Shown here in pieces: positions 27,307-35,518 of a stretch of 64,000 nucleotides of DNA (its first letter is position 1; each line of letters begins with the position of its first letter). The notes under the pieces were generated by a model, which was not told the origin of the DNA, searched no databases, and saw nothing but the letters and a program-made list of their open reading frames with translations. This DNA is from Polyangiaceae bacterium (GTDB lineage: Bacteria > Myxococcota_A > Polyangia > Polyangiales > Polyangiaceae): positions 1 through 64,000 of the forward strand of contig JACKEA010000012.1 in assembly GCA_020633235.1 (NCBI GenBank). The letters run 5' to 3'. The position numbers and the translations under genes were made by a program.

Positions 27307-28047
27307 ATGGAAGTGCAGATCGAGTCGTGGGGGCAGGGCCCGCCGTTGGTGCTGCTCTATGGCAGTCCCGCGCCCCGTTCGCACTTTCAACCATTGGTCA
27401 ACAAGCTGGCTGCGGACTTCGCGGTTCACGTCGTCGATTTGCCGGGACACGGGAATTGTCCAAAGACGGATGTGGACTACACGATGGACGAATCACTGGA
27501 CGCCATGGAACTAGCCCTTCGCGACATGGCGGGGGCGACCGTGGTCGGCTTTTCGTCTGGGGGCTATCGCGCGTTGGCGCTCGCGGCGAGGGCCGAGGTC
27601 GAGCTTGGTTCGGTTGTCGTGCTGGGCGGCATGGCCAGCTTGACTCCGCAAGAGCGGACGGCCTACGGGGGATTTATCGAACTGGTTGAGTCCGGAGCGG
27701 ACCTCACCAACATGGTTGTCGAGCGGTTTCTCTCTCCCGTCTACCAGCAGAACGAGGAGGCGCTTGCGGAGATCGACCGCTGGCTGGCCGGCTCCCGCGT
27801 GTCGCTGGTTCGAGAACTGCGGGCGCTCCGAACGAGCGAAGATCTACGTGCCTCCCTGCAGCGCATTCGCTGCCCCATAGTGGCGCGGACTGGCACCGCC
27901 GATCAAGCCGTCCCGCTGACGCACGCCGAGGAACTCGTTGCTCTCACCAGCGGCACGCTGGAAGCCGTGCCCGGCGCTGGGCACATGTTGTTGCTCGAAA
28001 ACTTCGAAGGCACGCTAGCATCGGTGCGGCGAGCTACGGGCTTCTAG
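27307..28047 (+). CDS. Alpha/beta-hydrolase, paralogue 2
   Basis: A 246-residue alpha/beta-hydrolase. ATG 27307 gives the natural N-terminus; a longer frame from 27184 overlaps the divergent gene. Motifs: LLYGSPAPRSHF (oxyanion loop), VVDLPGHG near residue 43, nucleophile GFSSG (Ser 83), acid in GTADQAVP and His in GAGHMLLLE. It resembles BioH- or lactonase-like hydrolases in layout, but I cannot assign a substrate. Its 3' end overlaps that of the convergent lipoprotein gene by 14 bp. Confidence 0.85.
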   Translation: MEVQIESWGQGPPLVLLYGSPAPRSHFQPLVNKLAADFAVHVVDLPGHGNCPKTDVDYTMDESLDAMELALRDMAGATVVGFSSGGYRALALAARAEVELGSVVVLGGMASLTPQERTAYGGFIELVESGADLTNMVVERFLSPVYQQNEEALAEIDRWLAGSRVSLVRELRALRTSEDLRASLQRIRCPIVARTGTADQAVPLTHAEELVALTSGTLEAVPGAGHMLLLENFEGTLASVRRATGF

Positions 28048-29305
28048 CACACCGAAAGCCATAGAGGGGGTGGCGAGTGCTTGGCGCGTACCCTAGCCGT
28101 GTCGCAGGGCGGAGGTAGGAGTTGTCCGTCACCTTGTTTCCACCCTTCACCATTCTTTGTGTCCCAGACTGCCACGAGACGCAGTTGGTGCACGGTCCGG
28201 TCGTGTACCCGTTCAGCCAGTCGAACACCCACTCGGAGACATTGCCGGCCATGTCCAGGTGCCCCCATCGCCCGACACCCTTGGGGAACTGCCCGACGTA
28301 GTGAAACGTGTCGTAGTTGTACGACGCGTAGGTTGAATCCGGCGCCGCATCGCCCCAGGGATAGAGTCGGTTCGAGTCCCCTCCGGCCGCCGCAAACTCC
28401 CACTCAGCCTCAGTGGGGAGCCGGGCATTGTCCCAGATGCAGAACGCGAAGGCCTCGTACCACGTGAGACAGTTCATCGGCTTGACTTCGTTCGGGCCGG
28501 ATTGCTGCGTGTAGTGCGCCTCGCCACACGACAATATCGTTTGCTCGAACGCAGATTTCGAGACCGCGAGATTCGAGTCCCACGCTGCTTGCCAACCTGT
28601 TCCGGGCACGGCGGGATGTGCTCCGGCGCCCGCCGCTGGAGCCAGACCAGAGTACACGTTCATGAACTTGCGGAAGCGACTGACCGTGACTTCGAATCGG
28701 TCCAAGTACACTGGCGCAACGGTCGCGGAGTGCTCTGGCGTTTCGATGGCGAAGCCTTGCGCATATGCGTCCGTGCCACTCGTGCTGCGACCCATGGGGA
28801 AAGTGCCGCCAGGTACTAGGTCCGCTGAACAACAGCTGACTCCCCCACAGTCAAGCCCTCCGCTGCACGAAGGCCCTTCCGGACCGAGACTGGGCATGCC
28901 AGCCGAGCCACCGGTTCCCGCGCTACCACCGGTTCCCGCGCTACCACCGGTTCCCGCGCTACCACCGGTTCCCGCGCTACCACCGGTTCCCGCGCTACCA
29001 CCGGTTCCCGCGCTCCCGCCGCCCAATCCGCCAAAGCCTGCGTTGCCGGAGCTTCCGCTCGCGCCGCCTGTGCTCGCGTCGCCAGCGTTGCCGCCGACTC
29101 CGCCCGTGGCACCAGAGCCTGCATGGCCAGAAGTCCCGCCAGCGCCACCTGCGCTCCAAGCGTCAGATCCGCCACTCGCGGTGCCGTCGGCGCCGGCGTC
29201 GAAAGTCGGAGACGCTTGCGTGTCCTCCACCCCGACGAGCAGCGCGCAGCCGCCTGCTAAACTGAGAACCGCGCTTCCTGTGACGATTTGCAGTCCACGC
29301 GCCAT
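28034..29305 (-). CDS. Lipoprotein with formylglycine-generating-enzyme (SUMF1) domain
   Basis: A 423-residue protein starting at ATG 29305 with a signal peptide and lipobox (LAGGC, cysteine 20). After CALLVGVEDT comes a long Gly/Ser/Ala/Thr linker including seven GTGGSA repeats (18-bp DNA repeat at about 28912-29020). From residue about 170 an FGE-sulfatase/C-type-lectin-fold domain is clear: GGTFPMGRS, LPTEAEWEFAAAGG, MAGNVSEWVFDW and the terminal GFRCARS. Such domains in myxobacterial lipoproteins often serve as binding modules; whether it oxidises cysteine is doubtful because the active-site pair is not evident. A 20-bp motif (29340-29359) lies 34 bp upstream. The start of the mature protein is paralogous to the protein at 34143. 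Confidence 0.88.
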   Translation of the reverse strand: MARGLQIVTGSAVLSLAGGCALLVGVEDTQASPTFDAGADGTASGGSDAWSAGGAGGTSGHAGSGATGGVGGNAGDASTGGASGSSGNAGFGGLGGGSAGTGGSAGTGGSAGTGGSAGTGGSAGTGGSAGTGGSAGMPSLGPEGPSCSGGLDCGGVSCCSADLVPGGTFPMGRSTSGTDAYAQGFAIETPEHSATVAPVYLDRFEVTVSRFRKFMNVYSGLAPAAGAGAHPAVPGTGWQAAWDSNLAVSKSAFEQTILSCGEAHYTQQSGPNEVKPMNCLTWYEAFAFCIWDNARLPTEAEWEFAAAGGDSNRLYPWGDAAPDSTYASYNYDTFHYVGQFPKGVGRWGHLDMAGNVSEWVFDWLNGYTTGPCTNCVSWQSGTQRMVKGGNKVTDNSYLRPATRLGYAPSTRHPLYGFRCARSP

Positions 29306-29339
29306 GACACGGCATGGTGTCCGCAACGGCTTGCCGCGG

Positions 29340-29359
29340 CCATATGCAAAACCCCATAC
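29340..29359 (-). promoter_or_regulatory. Shared upstream motif, copy 1
   Basis: Minus strand reads GTATGGGGTTTTGCATATGG, 34 bp upstream of the SUMF1-domain lipoprotein start and just after the CapA-type gene stop. It differs at two positions from the copy at 37074-37093. It may be an operator or a promoter element. Confidence 0.5.
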
Positions 29360-29360
29360 G

Positions 29361-30620
29361 TCAGTGGCTCGTGCGTCGCAGCGTGAGCGTCTGCGTTCGG
29401 GCATCCGAGTGTTGTTGCACCTCGACGGTGTTGGCAGCAGTCACATACGCTCGTGAGTTTCCGCCTTCGTCGGTCCCAAGGGCAACCTCCATCCGTGCCA
29501 CCCAGCCTGTCGTGAGCCACGGAGCAGAGAACGGGTTCACCAGGTTTCCGAGCGAGTAGTAGATCGGAACGACGCGATTCGGGTCCCGCCGCGTTTGGTA
29601 CAGTTCCAAGGGCTGAACCACGTGAGGGTGGTGACCGATGATGGCGTCCACCCCTCGTTCGGCGAGGTAGTGCGCCATCGCGACTTGTGATGGCGTGGGA
29701 GAGAACTCGTGTTCCATGCCCCAATGTAGGTGGGCGATCACGAAGTCTGCGCCGGCCGTCCGGGCATTGCGAACTTGCTCTTCGAGCAGCCTGATGTTTC
29801 CGGTCGCCACGCGGCCATTCAGGTCGCAGACATTCACGATCCGCGGTCGCCGGGGAGGTGGCGCATGAGCGTTGAGACCGAACGTCCAGGAGAGCAACGC
29901 GAACCGGATACCGTTCCTGGTGACCAGACCTGCGCTTGAAGCGTCTTCCTCTCTCAAATTGGTGCCCTGGTGCAGCACGCCGGCGTCGTCCAAGTGCTCG
30001 ATCGTTTCGTCTACTCCCATCGGCCCCATGTCGAGGCTGTGGTTACAGGCTGTCGCCATGAACTGAAAGCGGCCTTTCACCACTCCGAAAGTCACAGGGT
30101 CGAAGCAGAATGTCGGGCCGCTTTTTGGGCTGTACTCCACTCCCTGGTTGGACGAGCCAGCAACAACACATTCGAGGTTCGCCATAGATAGGTCCACGTC
30201 GAAGATCACGTCGGCAACTTCGGCGAACAAGTGGTGTTCGGAGGTTCGCAGATACGCGTGAGGAGAGAGATCACCAACCGCCGAGAGGGCTGCACTCGAG
30301 CGTGCGCGGAACCCTCGCGCAACCTGCAATTCGCAGGACGCATGTTTCGCGAAATGCGCCTCCAGAGCGGAATTGCGTTGTGGTCGCTGGACGGGGTACC
30401 GGGCCTTGTGCAGCCAGTACAGCTTGTCCAACCAGCGCATCGTTGCCAAATCCCCACTGCGGGGTGCCGCCCTGCGCCATAGCGGCAGAATACGCAATAC
30501 CGCAAGGGCCGGTTCGTACTGCAAGCGCTCGACCGGCCCGAACTTCATGCGATCTAGCGGTGTGCGCGGAAGATCCATGGCAATGTGCAGCATTCTATGC
30601 GACATTTGCTGTCGTGCCAT
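29361..30620 (-). CDS. CapA-type poly-gamma-glutamate biosynthesis-like phosphoesterase
   Basis: A 419-residue protein (start ATG 30620; ATG 30605 and 30578 are alternatives). From about residue 112 it matches the CapA/PGA_cap metallophosphatase fold: AVGDLSPHAY, the SMANLECVV motif, ACNHSLDMG, HLHWGMEHEF and GHHPHVVQP, with YYSLGN toward the end. In capsule operons CapA takes part in polymer synthesis or anchoring, but stand-alone homologues are common and their substrates unknown. There is no signal peptide. The start overlaps the divergent hydrolase start at 30614 by a few bases, an unusually tight divergent pair. It may form an operon with the lipoprotein gene 55 bp downstream. Confidence 0.82.
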   Translation of the reverse strand: MARQQMSHRMLHIAMDLPRTPLDRMKFGPVERLQYEPALAVLRILPLWRRAAPRSGDLATMRWLDKLYWLHKARYPVQRPQRNSALEAHFAKHASCELQVARGFRARSSAALSAVGDLSPHAYLRTSEHHLFAEVADVIFDVDLSMANLECVVAGSSNQGVEYSPKSGPTFCFDPVTFGVVKGRFQFMATACNHSLDMGPMGVDETIEHLDDAGVLHQGTNLREEDASSAGLVTRNGIRFALLSWTFGLNAHAPPPRRPRIVNVCDLNGRVATGNIRLLEEQVRNARTAGADFVIAHLHWGMEHEFSPTPSQVAMAHYLAERGVDAIIGHHPHVVQPLELYQTRRDPNRVVPIYYSLGNLVNPFSAPWLTTGWVARMEVALGTDEGGNSRAYVTAANTVEVQQHSDARTQTLTLRRTSH

Positions 30621-31357
30621 TGGCGGACAAGGTGGGGAGTGGTCGTCCGGTCATCGTCGTCCATGGAACCCCAGGGGATCGGGATACATGGACTCGGGTC
30701 GCGGATAGGTGTCCGCCAGGAGTGTCACTTTGGCGGGTGGAGCTTGCAGATCATGGCGCAGCGCCGGATGGCGAGGGAGACTTCAGTCTCTACGAGCGCG
30801 ATCTGGAGGCCGTCCTCCGCGAAGCGGACGGCCCTGTTATCCTAGGTGCCCTCTCCATCGGTGCCTTCGTTTGTTTGCGGCTGCTCCCGCGCCTTGGTGA
30901 CCAAGTCGCTCGCTTCGTGGCCTGTGCGCCGGTGGCTGGTTTCTCGGAGCAAGATTCACAAATGCGCCGAGACCTGGCCGCGTCGCTTCGCATCGGCGCG
31001 GCCACCCCCGAAGGCCTCGTTGGCGAGTTCTTGGAGCTGTTGCTGCCTCGAGACGAAAGAGATGCTTTAGCGGAGGACCTGATTCTACGGTCTGCGAAAT
31101 GCAGTGCAGAGAGGTTGGCCCGCGCAATCGAGCGCGTCGCACCCATCGGCTCCCCACCCTTTGTGCTGACCAGTTTCCACACGCCTACCGTCATCTTTCA
31201 CGCTGAGCGTGACGCGATGGCTGCCGTGGAACACGCGGAACGCCTGGCCAAGCTCGGGGAGCACGTGGCGCTTCACCGGTTGAACTCCGCCTCCCACATG
31301 TTGCCCCTGAGTCACCCAGCTGAGATAGCCAAGGTGCTCTTCTCCGACTCTATGTGA
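30614..31357 (+). CDS. Alpha/beta-hydrolase, paralogue 3
   Basis: About 247 residues from GTG 30614 (TTG 30620 and GTG 30632 are alternatives); the long open frame upstream is antisense to the CapA-type gene. Motifs: VVHGTPGDRDTW (oxyanion loop), VELADHG, nucleophile region ALSIG with Ser near 81, where the first glycine of GxSxG is replaced by Ala, acid in HAERDAMA and His in ASHMLPLSH. The C-terminus matches the hydrolase at 26460. It precedes two LuxR genes by 43 bp, the same order as on the opposite arm, which suggests it makes or removes a ligand for them. Confidence 0.8.
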   Translation: MPLADKVGSGRPVIVVHGTPGDRDTWTRVADRCPPGVSLWRVELADHGAAPDGEGDFSLYERDLEAVLREADGPVILGALSIGAFVCLRLLPRLGDQVARFVACAPVAGFSEQDSQMRRDLAASLRIGAATPEGLVGEFLELLLPRDERDALAEDLILRSAKCSAERLARAIERVAPIGSPPFVLTSFHTPTVIFHAERDAMAAVEHAERLAKLGEHVALHRLNSASHMLPLSHPAEIAKVLFSDSM

Positions 31358-31370
31358 TTTTGCATATTCG
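31351..31370 (+). promoter_or_regulatory. Shared upstream motif, copy 2 (degenerate)
   Basis: TATGTGATTTTGCATATTCG ends 30 bp before the GTG of the LuxR gene at 31401 and shares the TTTTGCATAT core with the copy at 29340. It overlaps the end of the hydrolase gene. Confidence 0.4.
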
Positions 31371-31400
31371 AAACTGGGTGTGCGCCGGTAAGCTGAACTG

Positions 31401-32447
31401 GTGTCTGGGGCCGGGGCGGTGGACAGCAGGATCACGGAGCTAGAAGCCGAGCTCTCCACCATTCGCTTGGGCGAGCAGCAGCCCCTCGGCGAGGCGGGTG
31501 CGATTCTCCATGACCTGCTCCGTCTCAGCTGCTGGTGCACCTACTCCGTGGTTCAGCACTCCGCCCGGATTGCCGTAGACGCTTGGGGTGACGTAGGCGC
31601 GCCGCCCGATCTGTCTCCAGAGTTTTCCCGGTTCGTGGCGAGCTCACAGCCTCGGTTTGGGCAGTATGACGCCCTTCGCCCAGACGCATGGCAACACAAC
31701 AAGGCGCTCACCTTTGCCGACTTGGAGCGTCGCAACGGGCCGATGCCGAAGGGCATGCGACAGCTGTTTGAGCGAGTGGGGGTGGGACACTGCGATCAGC
31801 TTCGCGCCTTGATTTGCGATGGCGATGGGCTCCTCGCCTGGGTAGGAGGGTTTCGAGAACGTCCCTTCACGCACGCAGACCGCCGCGTCTTGCAGCGCGT
31901 CGTGCCGCTCATTCATCGGCGTCTGTTGCTGGCGCGGTACACCGAAGCACCGGGGTTGCGTGAAGCAGCGTTGTGCGCTGCGCTCGAAGCCATTCCTGCG
32001 GAGGCATACTTGATTGACGGGCGCGCACGCGTGGTCGACACCAATGAGCTGGGTCGACAGATGGCCGCGCGCGAGGGCAAAGCCCTTCTGGAAGAGCTGC
32101 AACGCGCGCTGCGGCTCTCGACGCGCACTACCCGGGGCGAAGCGGGTGCCTTCTGCCTCACTCGTCTCACGCGCCAAGGCCTGCCAGCGCACTACTTGGC
32201 AGTCCGGCGAAACACGTCTCGCAACAGTGATCCACTGTTACCGCTGGCGCGGCAACGTTGGACGTTGACGCCCCGGCAAACCGAGGTGCTCGGCCTGCTG
32301 GCCCGGGGTCTCTCCAACCGCGCGATTTCGATCGCCCTCGGTTGCGCGGAGGGTACGATTCAGCTTCACGTTGCGGCCTTGCTCACGAAGATCGGAGCAG
32401 AGTCTCGCGCGGAGGTGGTAGCTCGCTTCTGGACGGAGCTTGGATGA
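31401..32447 (+). CDS. LuxR-family transcriptional regulator, paralogue 2
   Basis: A 348-residue regulator starting at GTG 31401. Same architecture as the proteins at 25322 and 32444: an N-terminal region of about 170 residues with the QYDALRPDAWQHNKA signature and LLAWVGGFRERPF; a PAS-like segment (LEAIPAEAYLIDGRARVVDT); and a C-terminal GerE-type helix-turn-helix (LTPRQTEVLGLLARGLSNRAIS) ending AESRAEVVARFWTELG. It follows an alpha/beta-hydrolase gene and overlaps the next LuxR gene by four bases (ATGA), so the two regulators are translated together and may heterodimerise. Confidence 0.9.
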   Translation: MSGAGAVDSRITELEAELSTIRLGEQQPLGEAGAILHDLLRLSCWCTYSVVQHSARIAVDAWGDVGAPPDLSPEFSRFVASSQPRFGQYDALRPDAWQHNKALTFADLERRNGPMPKGMRQLFERVGVGHCDQLRALICDGDGLLAWVGGFRERPFTHADRRVLQRVVPLIHRRLLLARYTEAPGLREAALCAALEAIPAEAYLIDGRARVVDTNELGRQMAAREGKALLEELQRALRLSTRTTRGEAGAFCLTRLTRQGLPAHYLAVRRNTSRNSDPLLPLARQRWTLTPRQTEVLGLLARGLSNRAISIALGCAEGTIQLHVAALLTKIGAESRAEVVARFWTELG

Positions 32448-33460
32448 GTCAGTCCGTAGAAAGGCTTTGGGAAGCGCTGGAGACCGTCACCCTGGCAGAG
32501 GGGCAGGATCAATTCTGCGGACTGCCCGCAGCGCTGTCGGAAGCCTTCGCCCTCGATCGCGTCCTCATGTACTCACTCGAGCGAAGCGCCAGCGGGCTCC
32601 GCATCGATTCTTGGGGTGCCTTGGGCCTCCGAGCTGACGCCCGAAGCGAGCTTGACCGGGTAGTCCGCTCCCAGCATCGGTTCGGGCACTACGATCCGAT
32701 CCGCCCCGAAGCGTGGCAACGCAACCGTGTCCGCACAATGGGGGAGCTACGGAGGCGCTCAGGTCAAATGACGCAGAGCTTGTGGCGGCTATTCGAGAGC
32801 AATGACATCGCCGAGATGGATCAGCTGCGCGTCCTTGTGTGCGACGGCGCCGGGCTACTCGCCTGGGTGGGTGGTTTTCGAGCGCGCCCTTTCACGCCGC
32901 AGGAGAAGCGGAGGCTGCAGGCCGTGGTCCCCGCCATGCAACGGAGGTTTGCCCTCCAACGCCAGGTTGGCTTGTCATCGCTGCATCTCGCCGCGCTACA
33001 GGCTTCACTGGATGCCATTCCGCGGGCAGCCTTCGTCGTGTCTGCGAAAGGCCGTATCGTTCACGCGAACGCATTGGCAACGCAGGCGCTTTCCGCGGAT
33101 CGGGCTTCGACCTTTAGCGCGATCCAGGACAGCCTGGGCCGGCGGCGTTGGGGAGGGGCACAGCTGGCGCTCACTGAGATCGTCGCTCCAGGCGTCGGTA
33201 CGCACTACCTTGCGGTGCAACGACAGCCGCGGCCGGACGCAACCGCTCGCCTGCCGCAGGCTGCGCAACGCTGGGGGCTGACGCGCAGGCAGACGGAAGT
33301 CCTCGAGTTGCTGGCTGGCGGCCTCTCCAACCGCGTCATGGCAGCCGCCCTCGGCTGCGCGGAAGGCACTATCCAGCTTCACGTGGCGGCAGTGCTGGCC
33401 AAGGTCGGAGCAGAGTCCCGGGCCGAAGTCGTGGCCAGGTTCTGGACCGAGCTGGGCTGA
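32444..33460 (+). CDS. LuxR-family transcriptional regulator, paralogue 3
   Basis: A 338-residue regulator; ATG 32444 overlaps the preceding stop. It has the conserved HYDPIRPEAWQRNRVR signature near residue 85, LLAWVGGFRARPF, a PAS-like LDAIPRAAFVVSAKGRIVHA segment and the terminal helix-turn-helix (LTRRQTEVLELLAGGLSNRVM). The sensory part differs more among the paralogues than the DNA-binding part, consistent with different inputs acting on similar DNA sites. Its stop lies five bases from the convergent end of the secreted-protein gene at 33465. Confidence 0.9.
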   Translation: MSQSVERLWEALETVTLAEGQDQFCGLPAALSEAFALDRVLMYSLERSASGLRIDSWGALGLRADARSELDRVVRSQHRFGHYDPIRPEAWQRNRVRTMGELRRRSGQMTQSLWRLFESNDIAEMDQLRVLVCDGAGLLAWVGGFRARPFTPQEKRRLQAVVPAMQRRFALQRQVGLSSLHLAALQASLDAIPRAAFVVSAKGRIVHANALATQALSADRASTFSAIQDSLGRRRWGGAQLALTEIVAPGVGTHYLAVQRQPRPDATARLPQAAQRWGLTRRQTEVLELLAGGLSNRVMAAALGCAEGTIQLHVAAVLAKVGAESRAEVVARFWTELG

Positions 33461-33464
33461 CGCA

Positions 33465-34124
33465 TCACGGCCCCGTGCGTGCCAATCTCACCTGCGTATA
33501 CACCTCTTGCACGCCGAACGCGGACGCGTGCCCCAGCGTCCAGTCTTCCGCCGACGGGATCTGCACGATGGATTCGATTTGGAAGGTCTTCGTCGCTCCC
33601 GTCACCTTGAAAGCACCCATCAATGTATTGGCGGCGGTAATGCTCGCCTGCCCGTCCACGCCTTCCCGCTCACTCAGCAAACCAGAAGAGCTGAGTAGCG
33701 TTGTGGTGGCGTCCGTCAGGTTGCGCAGTCGCGCTTGAGCACGATTCACCCAGTGGCTTGGAACGAACGCGAGGATTTCGTACGTGCCGGGCGAGAGTGT
33801 GAACTGGTTGCCGTTCAGGGTAACCCAGCTGTAGGCGGATGGATTCTCCAGGGTATTGAGCGAGCGCTGGACCCACGTGCTTCCCGCGGCCTGTCCGCCG
33901 TTCGTGCCCGTGCTGCGTACATCCTTCAAGAAGACGACCTCCCGCGTGGGATGTGCCTCCAGTGTCGCAACACGATTCTCGAGGTTCTGGAAATTCCCGT
34001 TGAGGTCACTAGCCGTCAGCGCTTCCCCCGTTTGCCAACTTGGCTTCGGCAACGCGGACACCGCCGTGCCCGCAAGGAACGCCGCGGCGACGAGCAACCC
34101 GGCCAAACGCTCCGCTGACTTCAT
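33465..34124 (-). CDS. Secreted stalk protein with jelly-roll-like head
   Basis: A 219-residue secreted protein. Signal peptide to about residue 23, then the stalk module ALPKPSWQTGEALTASDLNG and NFQNLENRVATLE, also present in the proteins at 37188, 37775 and 38405. The head (residues about 65-219: FTLSPGTYEILAFVP, then QARLRNLTDATTTLL, then FQIESIVQI) looks like the C1q/TNF-type or BclA-type jelly roll that trimerises. It is the last gene of a minus-strand operon beginning with the Ser/Thr kinase at 37022. The short coiled-coil after the DLNxNF motif suggests a trimeric fibre. Inference: a cell-surface or released adhesin. Confidence 0.75.
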   Translation of the reverse strand: MKSAERLAGLLVAAAFLAGTAVSALPKPSWQTGEALTASDLNGNFQNLENRVATLEAHPTREVVFLKDVRSTGTNGGQAAGSTWVQRSLNTLENPSAYSWVTLNGNQFTLSPGTYEILAFVPSHWVNRAQARLRNLTDATTTLLSSSGLLSEREGVDGQASITAANTLMGAFKVTGATKTFQIESIVQIPSAEDWTLGHASAFGVQEVYTQVRLARTGP

Positions 34125-34142
34125 CGAACATTCGCTCCAAGT

Positions 34143-34526
34143 CTACCCAAGGTTGCACGGCAGTTTGGAAACGCCCAGGGTGCATGGCATGCCACTGCTT
34201 CCGGCCGCACCGGCTGAGCCACCACTTCCAGACATGCCTCCGGCACCCGAACCGCCAGTTCCACCGCCTCCCGAGCCGCCGGCAGCCGAGCCGCCAGTTC
34301 CACCACCTCCAGATGTGGCTCCGGCATCCGAGCCGCCGGTTCCGCCACTCGCCGAACCTCCAAGTCCGCCGCCATCCGAACCGCCGTTGGCCGTGCTGGC
34401 GTCGGCACCTGCGTCAGTGCGATTGCCGGTGTATTCGTTGGTGTCCTCGATGCCCACCAACGCGTTGCACCCTTCCAGCACCGCCAGGCAGGCCAGCAAG
34501 ATGATCCACACCCGGGCCGGCCGCAT
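34143..34526 (-). CDS. Short Gly/Ser-rich lipoprotein
   Basis: A 127-residue lipoprotein: ATG 34526, lipobox VLEGC with cysteine 20, then NALVGIEDTNEYTG, closely resembling the start of the mature SUMF1-domain lipoprotein at 28034 (CALLVGVEDT). The rest is a Gly/Ser/Ala linker with GGTGGS repeats and a short CTLGVSKLPCNLG tail; no globular domain remains. It may be a headless relative produced by loss of the C-terminal domain, or a small anchored spacer. The start shares one base with the stop of the upstream gene (TAATG), so translation is coupled. Confidence 0.7.
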   Translation of the reverse strand: MRPARVWIILLACLAVLEGCNALVGIEDTNEYTGNRTDAGADASTANGGSDGGGLGGSASGGTGGSDAGATSGGGGTGGSAAGGSGGGGTGGSGAGGMSGSGGSAGAAGSSGMPCTLGVSKLPCNLG

Positions 34527-35518
34527 TACCAACTCCTCGAAACCGCAACGCCACCACCGGTTGGAGCGACAACGGGTTGGACTGCAAAGGACTTCCGCCG
34601 GTCGCGATGCGCATGTTGGCCGTCCCCAGCGGTCGCGATCCAATACACGGCCAAGCCGCCCAACAACGCCCCGGCGCCGAAGCTGATACTCGAGATGGTG
34701 GCCGCAGTGCTCGCATCATTTCCAAGGTCCACGGCGGCAGCGTCACATCGGTCCTCTGGGCAGTGCTGGTTTCGGTCGTCCCACTTGGAGAACGCTCTGA
34801 GGCCGAAGTAGCTGCCCAGCCCGAGAGCGACCACGCCCGCCCCTGCGGTCACATAGCCAAGTGTTCGTGTGGACGACCCAGAACTGCTGCGATCGTGTTC
34901 TGGTGGTGGAAACGGGTCCGGGTCTGGGACAGTTTTGATCGCACGCAGCGCTGGAACCACGACAGTTGCAGCGCGTCCCGGCGAGACGACAACGGTCTTA
35001 CGCCAATCGGTATGTTCGGGTGCGCGTGCAACCAGGTGATGTTCGCCGGGGTCCACGGCAAACGAGTTGCCCCACAGGCCCTTGCGCAGGGCCTTTCCAT
35101 CGTAGGTGATGGTCAACCCGTCGACCTGGCGCTCCGGCGCTACTGCCACCACCAAGTGGGCGAGTGTTGGTGCGAGCTTCTTCGCACGGTCGCGCGCAGC
35201 CTGCTCTTCTGCGCCTTTCCCTGCGCTCCGCGCCGTGGCAGCCACCTCCAGGAATAGCGCCCACGCGCTGGCGGTCCGACCAATGCTCTCGTAGCAGCGC
35301 GCGAGGTGAAACTGCGTTCCCGGCGCGGGTGCAAGTCGGTTGCTCTCTTCAAGCTTGGGACACGCAAGTGCCGGCTTGCCAGCATCCAGAAGCTGTCGCC
35401 CCTCATCGAACAAGCTCTGTGCTGCGGCAGCTTCGGCAGCCCCGGCTCGCGCCGGGCGCGATAGAGCGAACAGCGTCAGCAGCAGTACTGCAGACATCAG
35501 CCTAGAACGTGCGGTCAT
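34526..35518 (-). CDS. TPR/PEGA-type exported protein
   Basis: A 330-residue protein of a type that in myxobacteria usually accompanies Ser/Thr kinases. ATG 35518 (or 35530) opens a signal peptide (LMSAVLLLTLFALSRPARA). Residues about 30-100 form TPR-like helices (AAAQSLFDEGRQLLDAGKPA, PAPGTQFHLARCYESIGRT). Residues about 110-190 form a PEGA-like beta domain (DGLTITYDGKAL, FAVDPGEHHLVARAP). Two hydrophobic helices follow (about 225-245 and 275-300), with a periplasmic CPEDRCDAAAV loop. It overlaps the kinase gene by 17 bp. The pairing suggests an envelope signalling or scaffolding unit. Confidence 0.8.
   Translation of the reverse strand: MTARSRLMSAVLLLTLFALSRPARAGAAEAAAAQSLFDEGRQLLDAGKPALACPKLEESNRLAPAPGTQFHLARCYESIGRTASAWALFLEVAATARSAGKGAEEQAARDRAKKLAPTLAHLVVAVAPERQVDGLTITYDGKALRKGLWGNSFAVDPGEHHLVARAPEHTDWRKTVVVSPGRAATVVVPALRAIKTVPDPDPFPPPEHDRSSSGSSTRTLGYVTAGAGVVALGLGSYFGLRAFSKWDDRNQHCPEDRCDAAAVDLGNDASTAATISSISFGAGALLGGLAVYWIATAGDGQHAHRDRRKSFAVQPVVAPTGGGVAVSRSW

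Noticed and set aside
30302..30613. N-terminal extension of the hydrolase at 30614
   Set aside because: It is antisense to the CapA-type coding region and has no hydrolase character.
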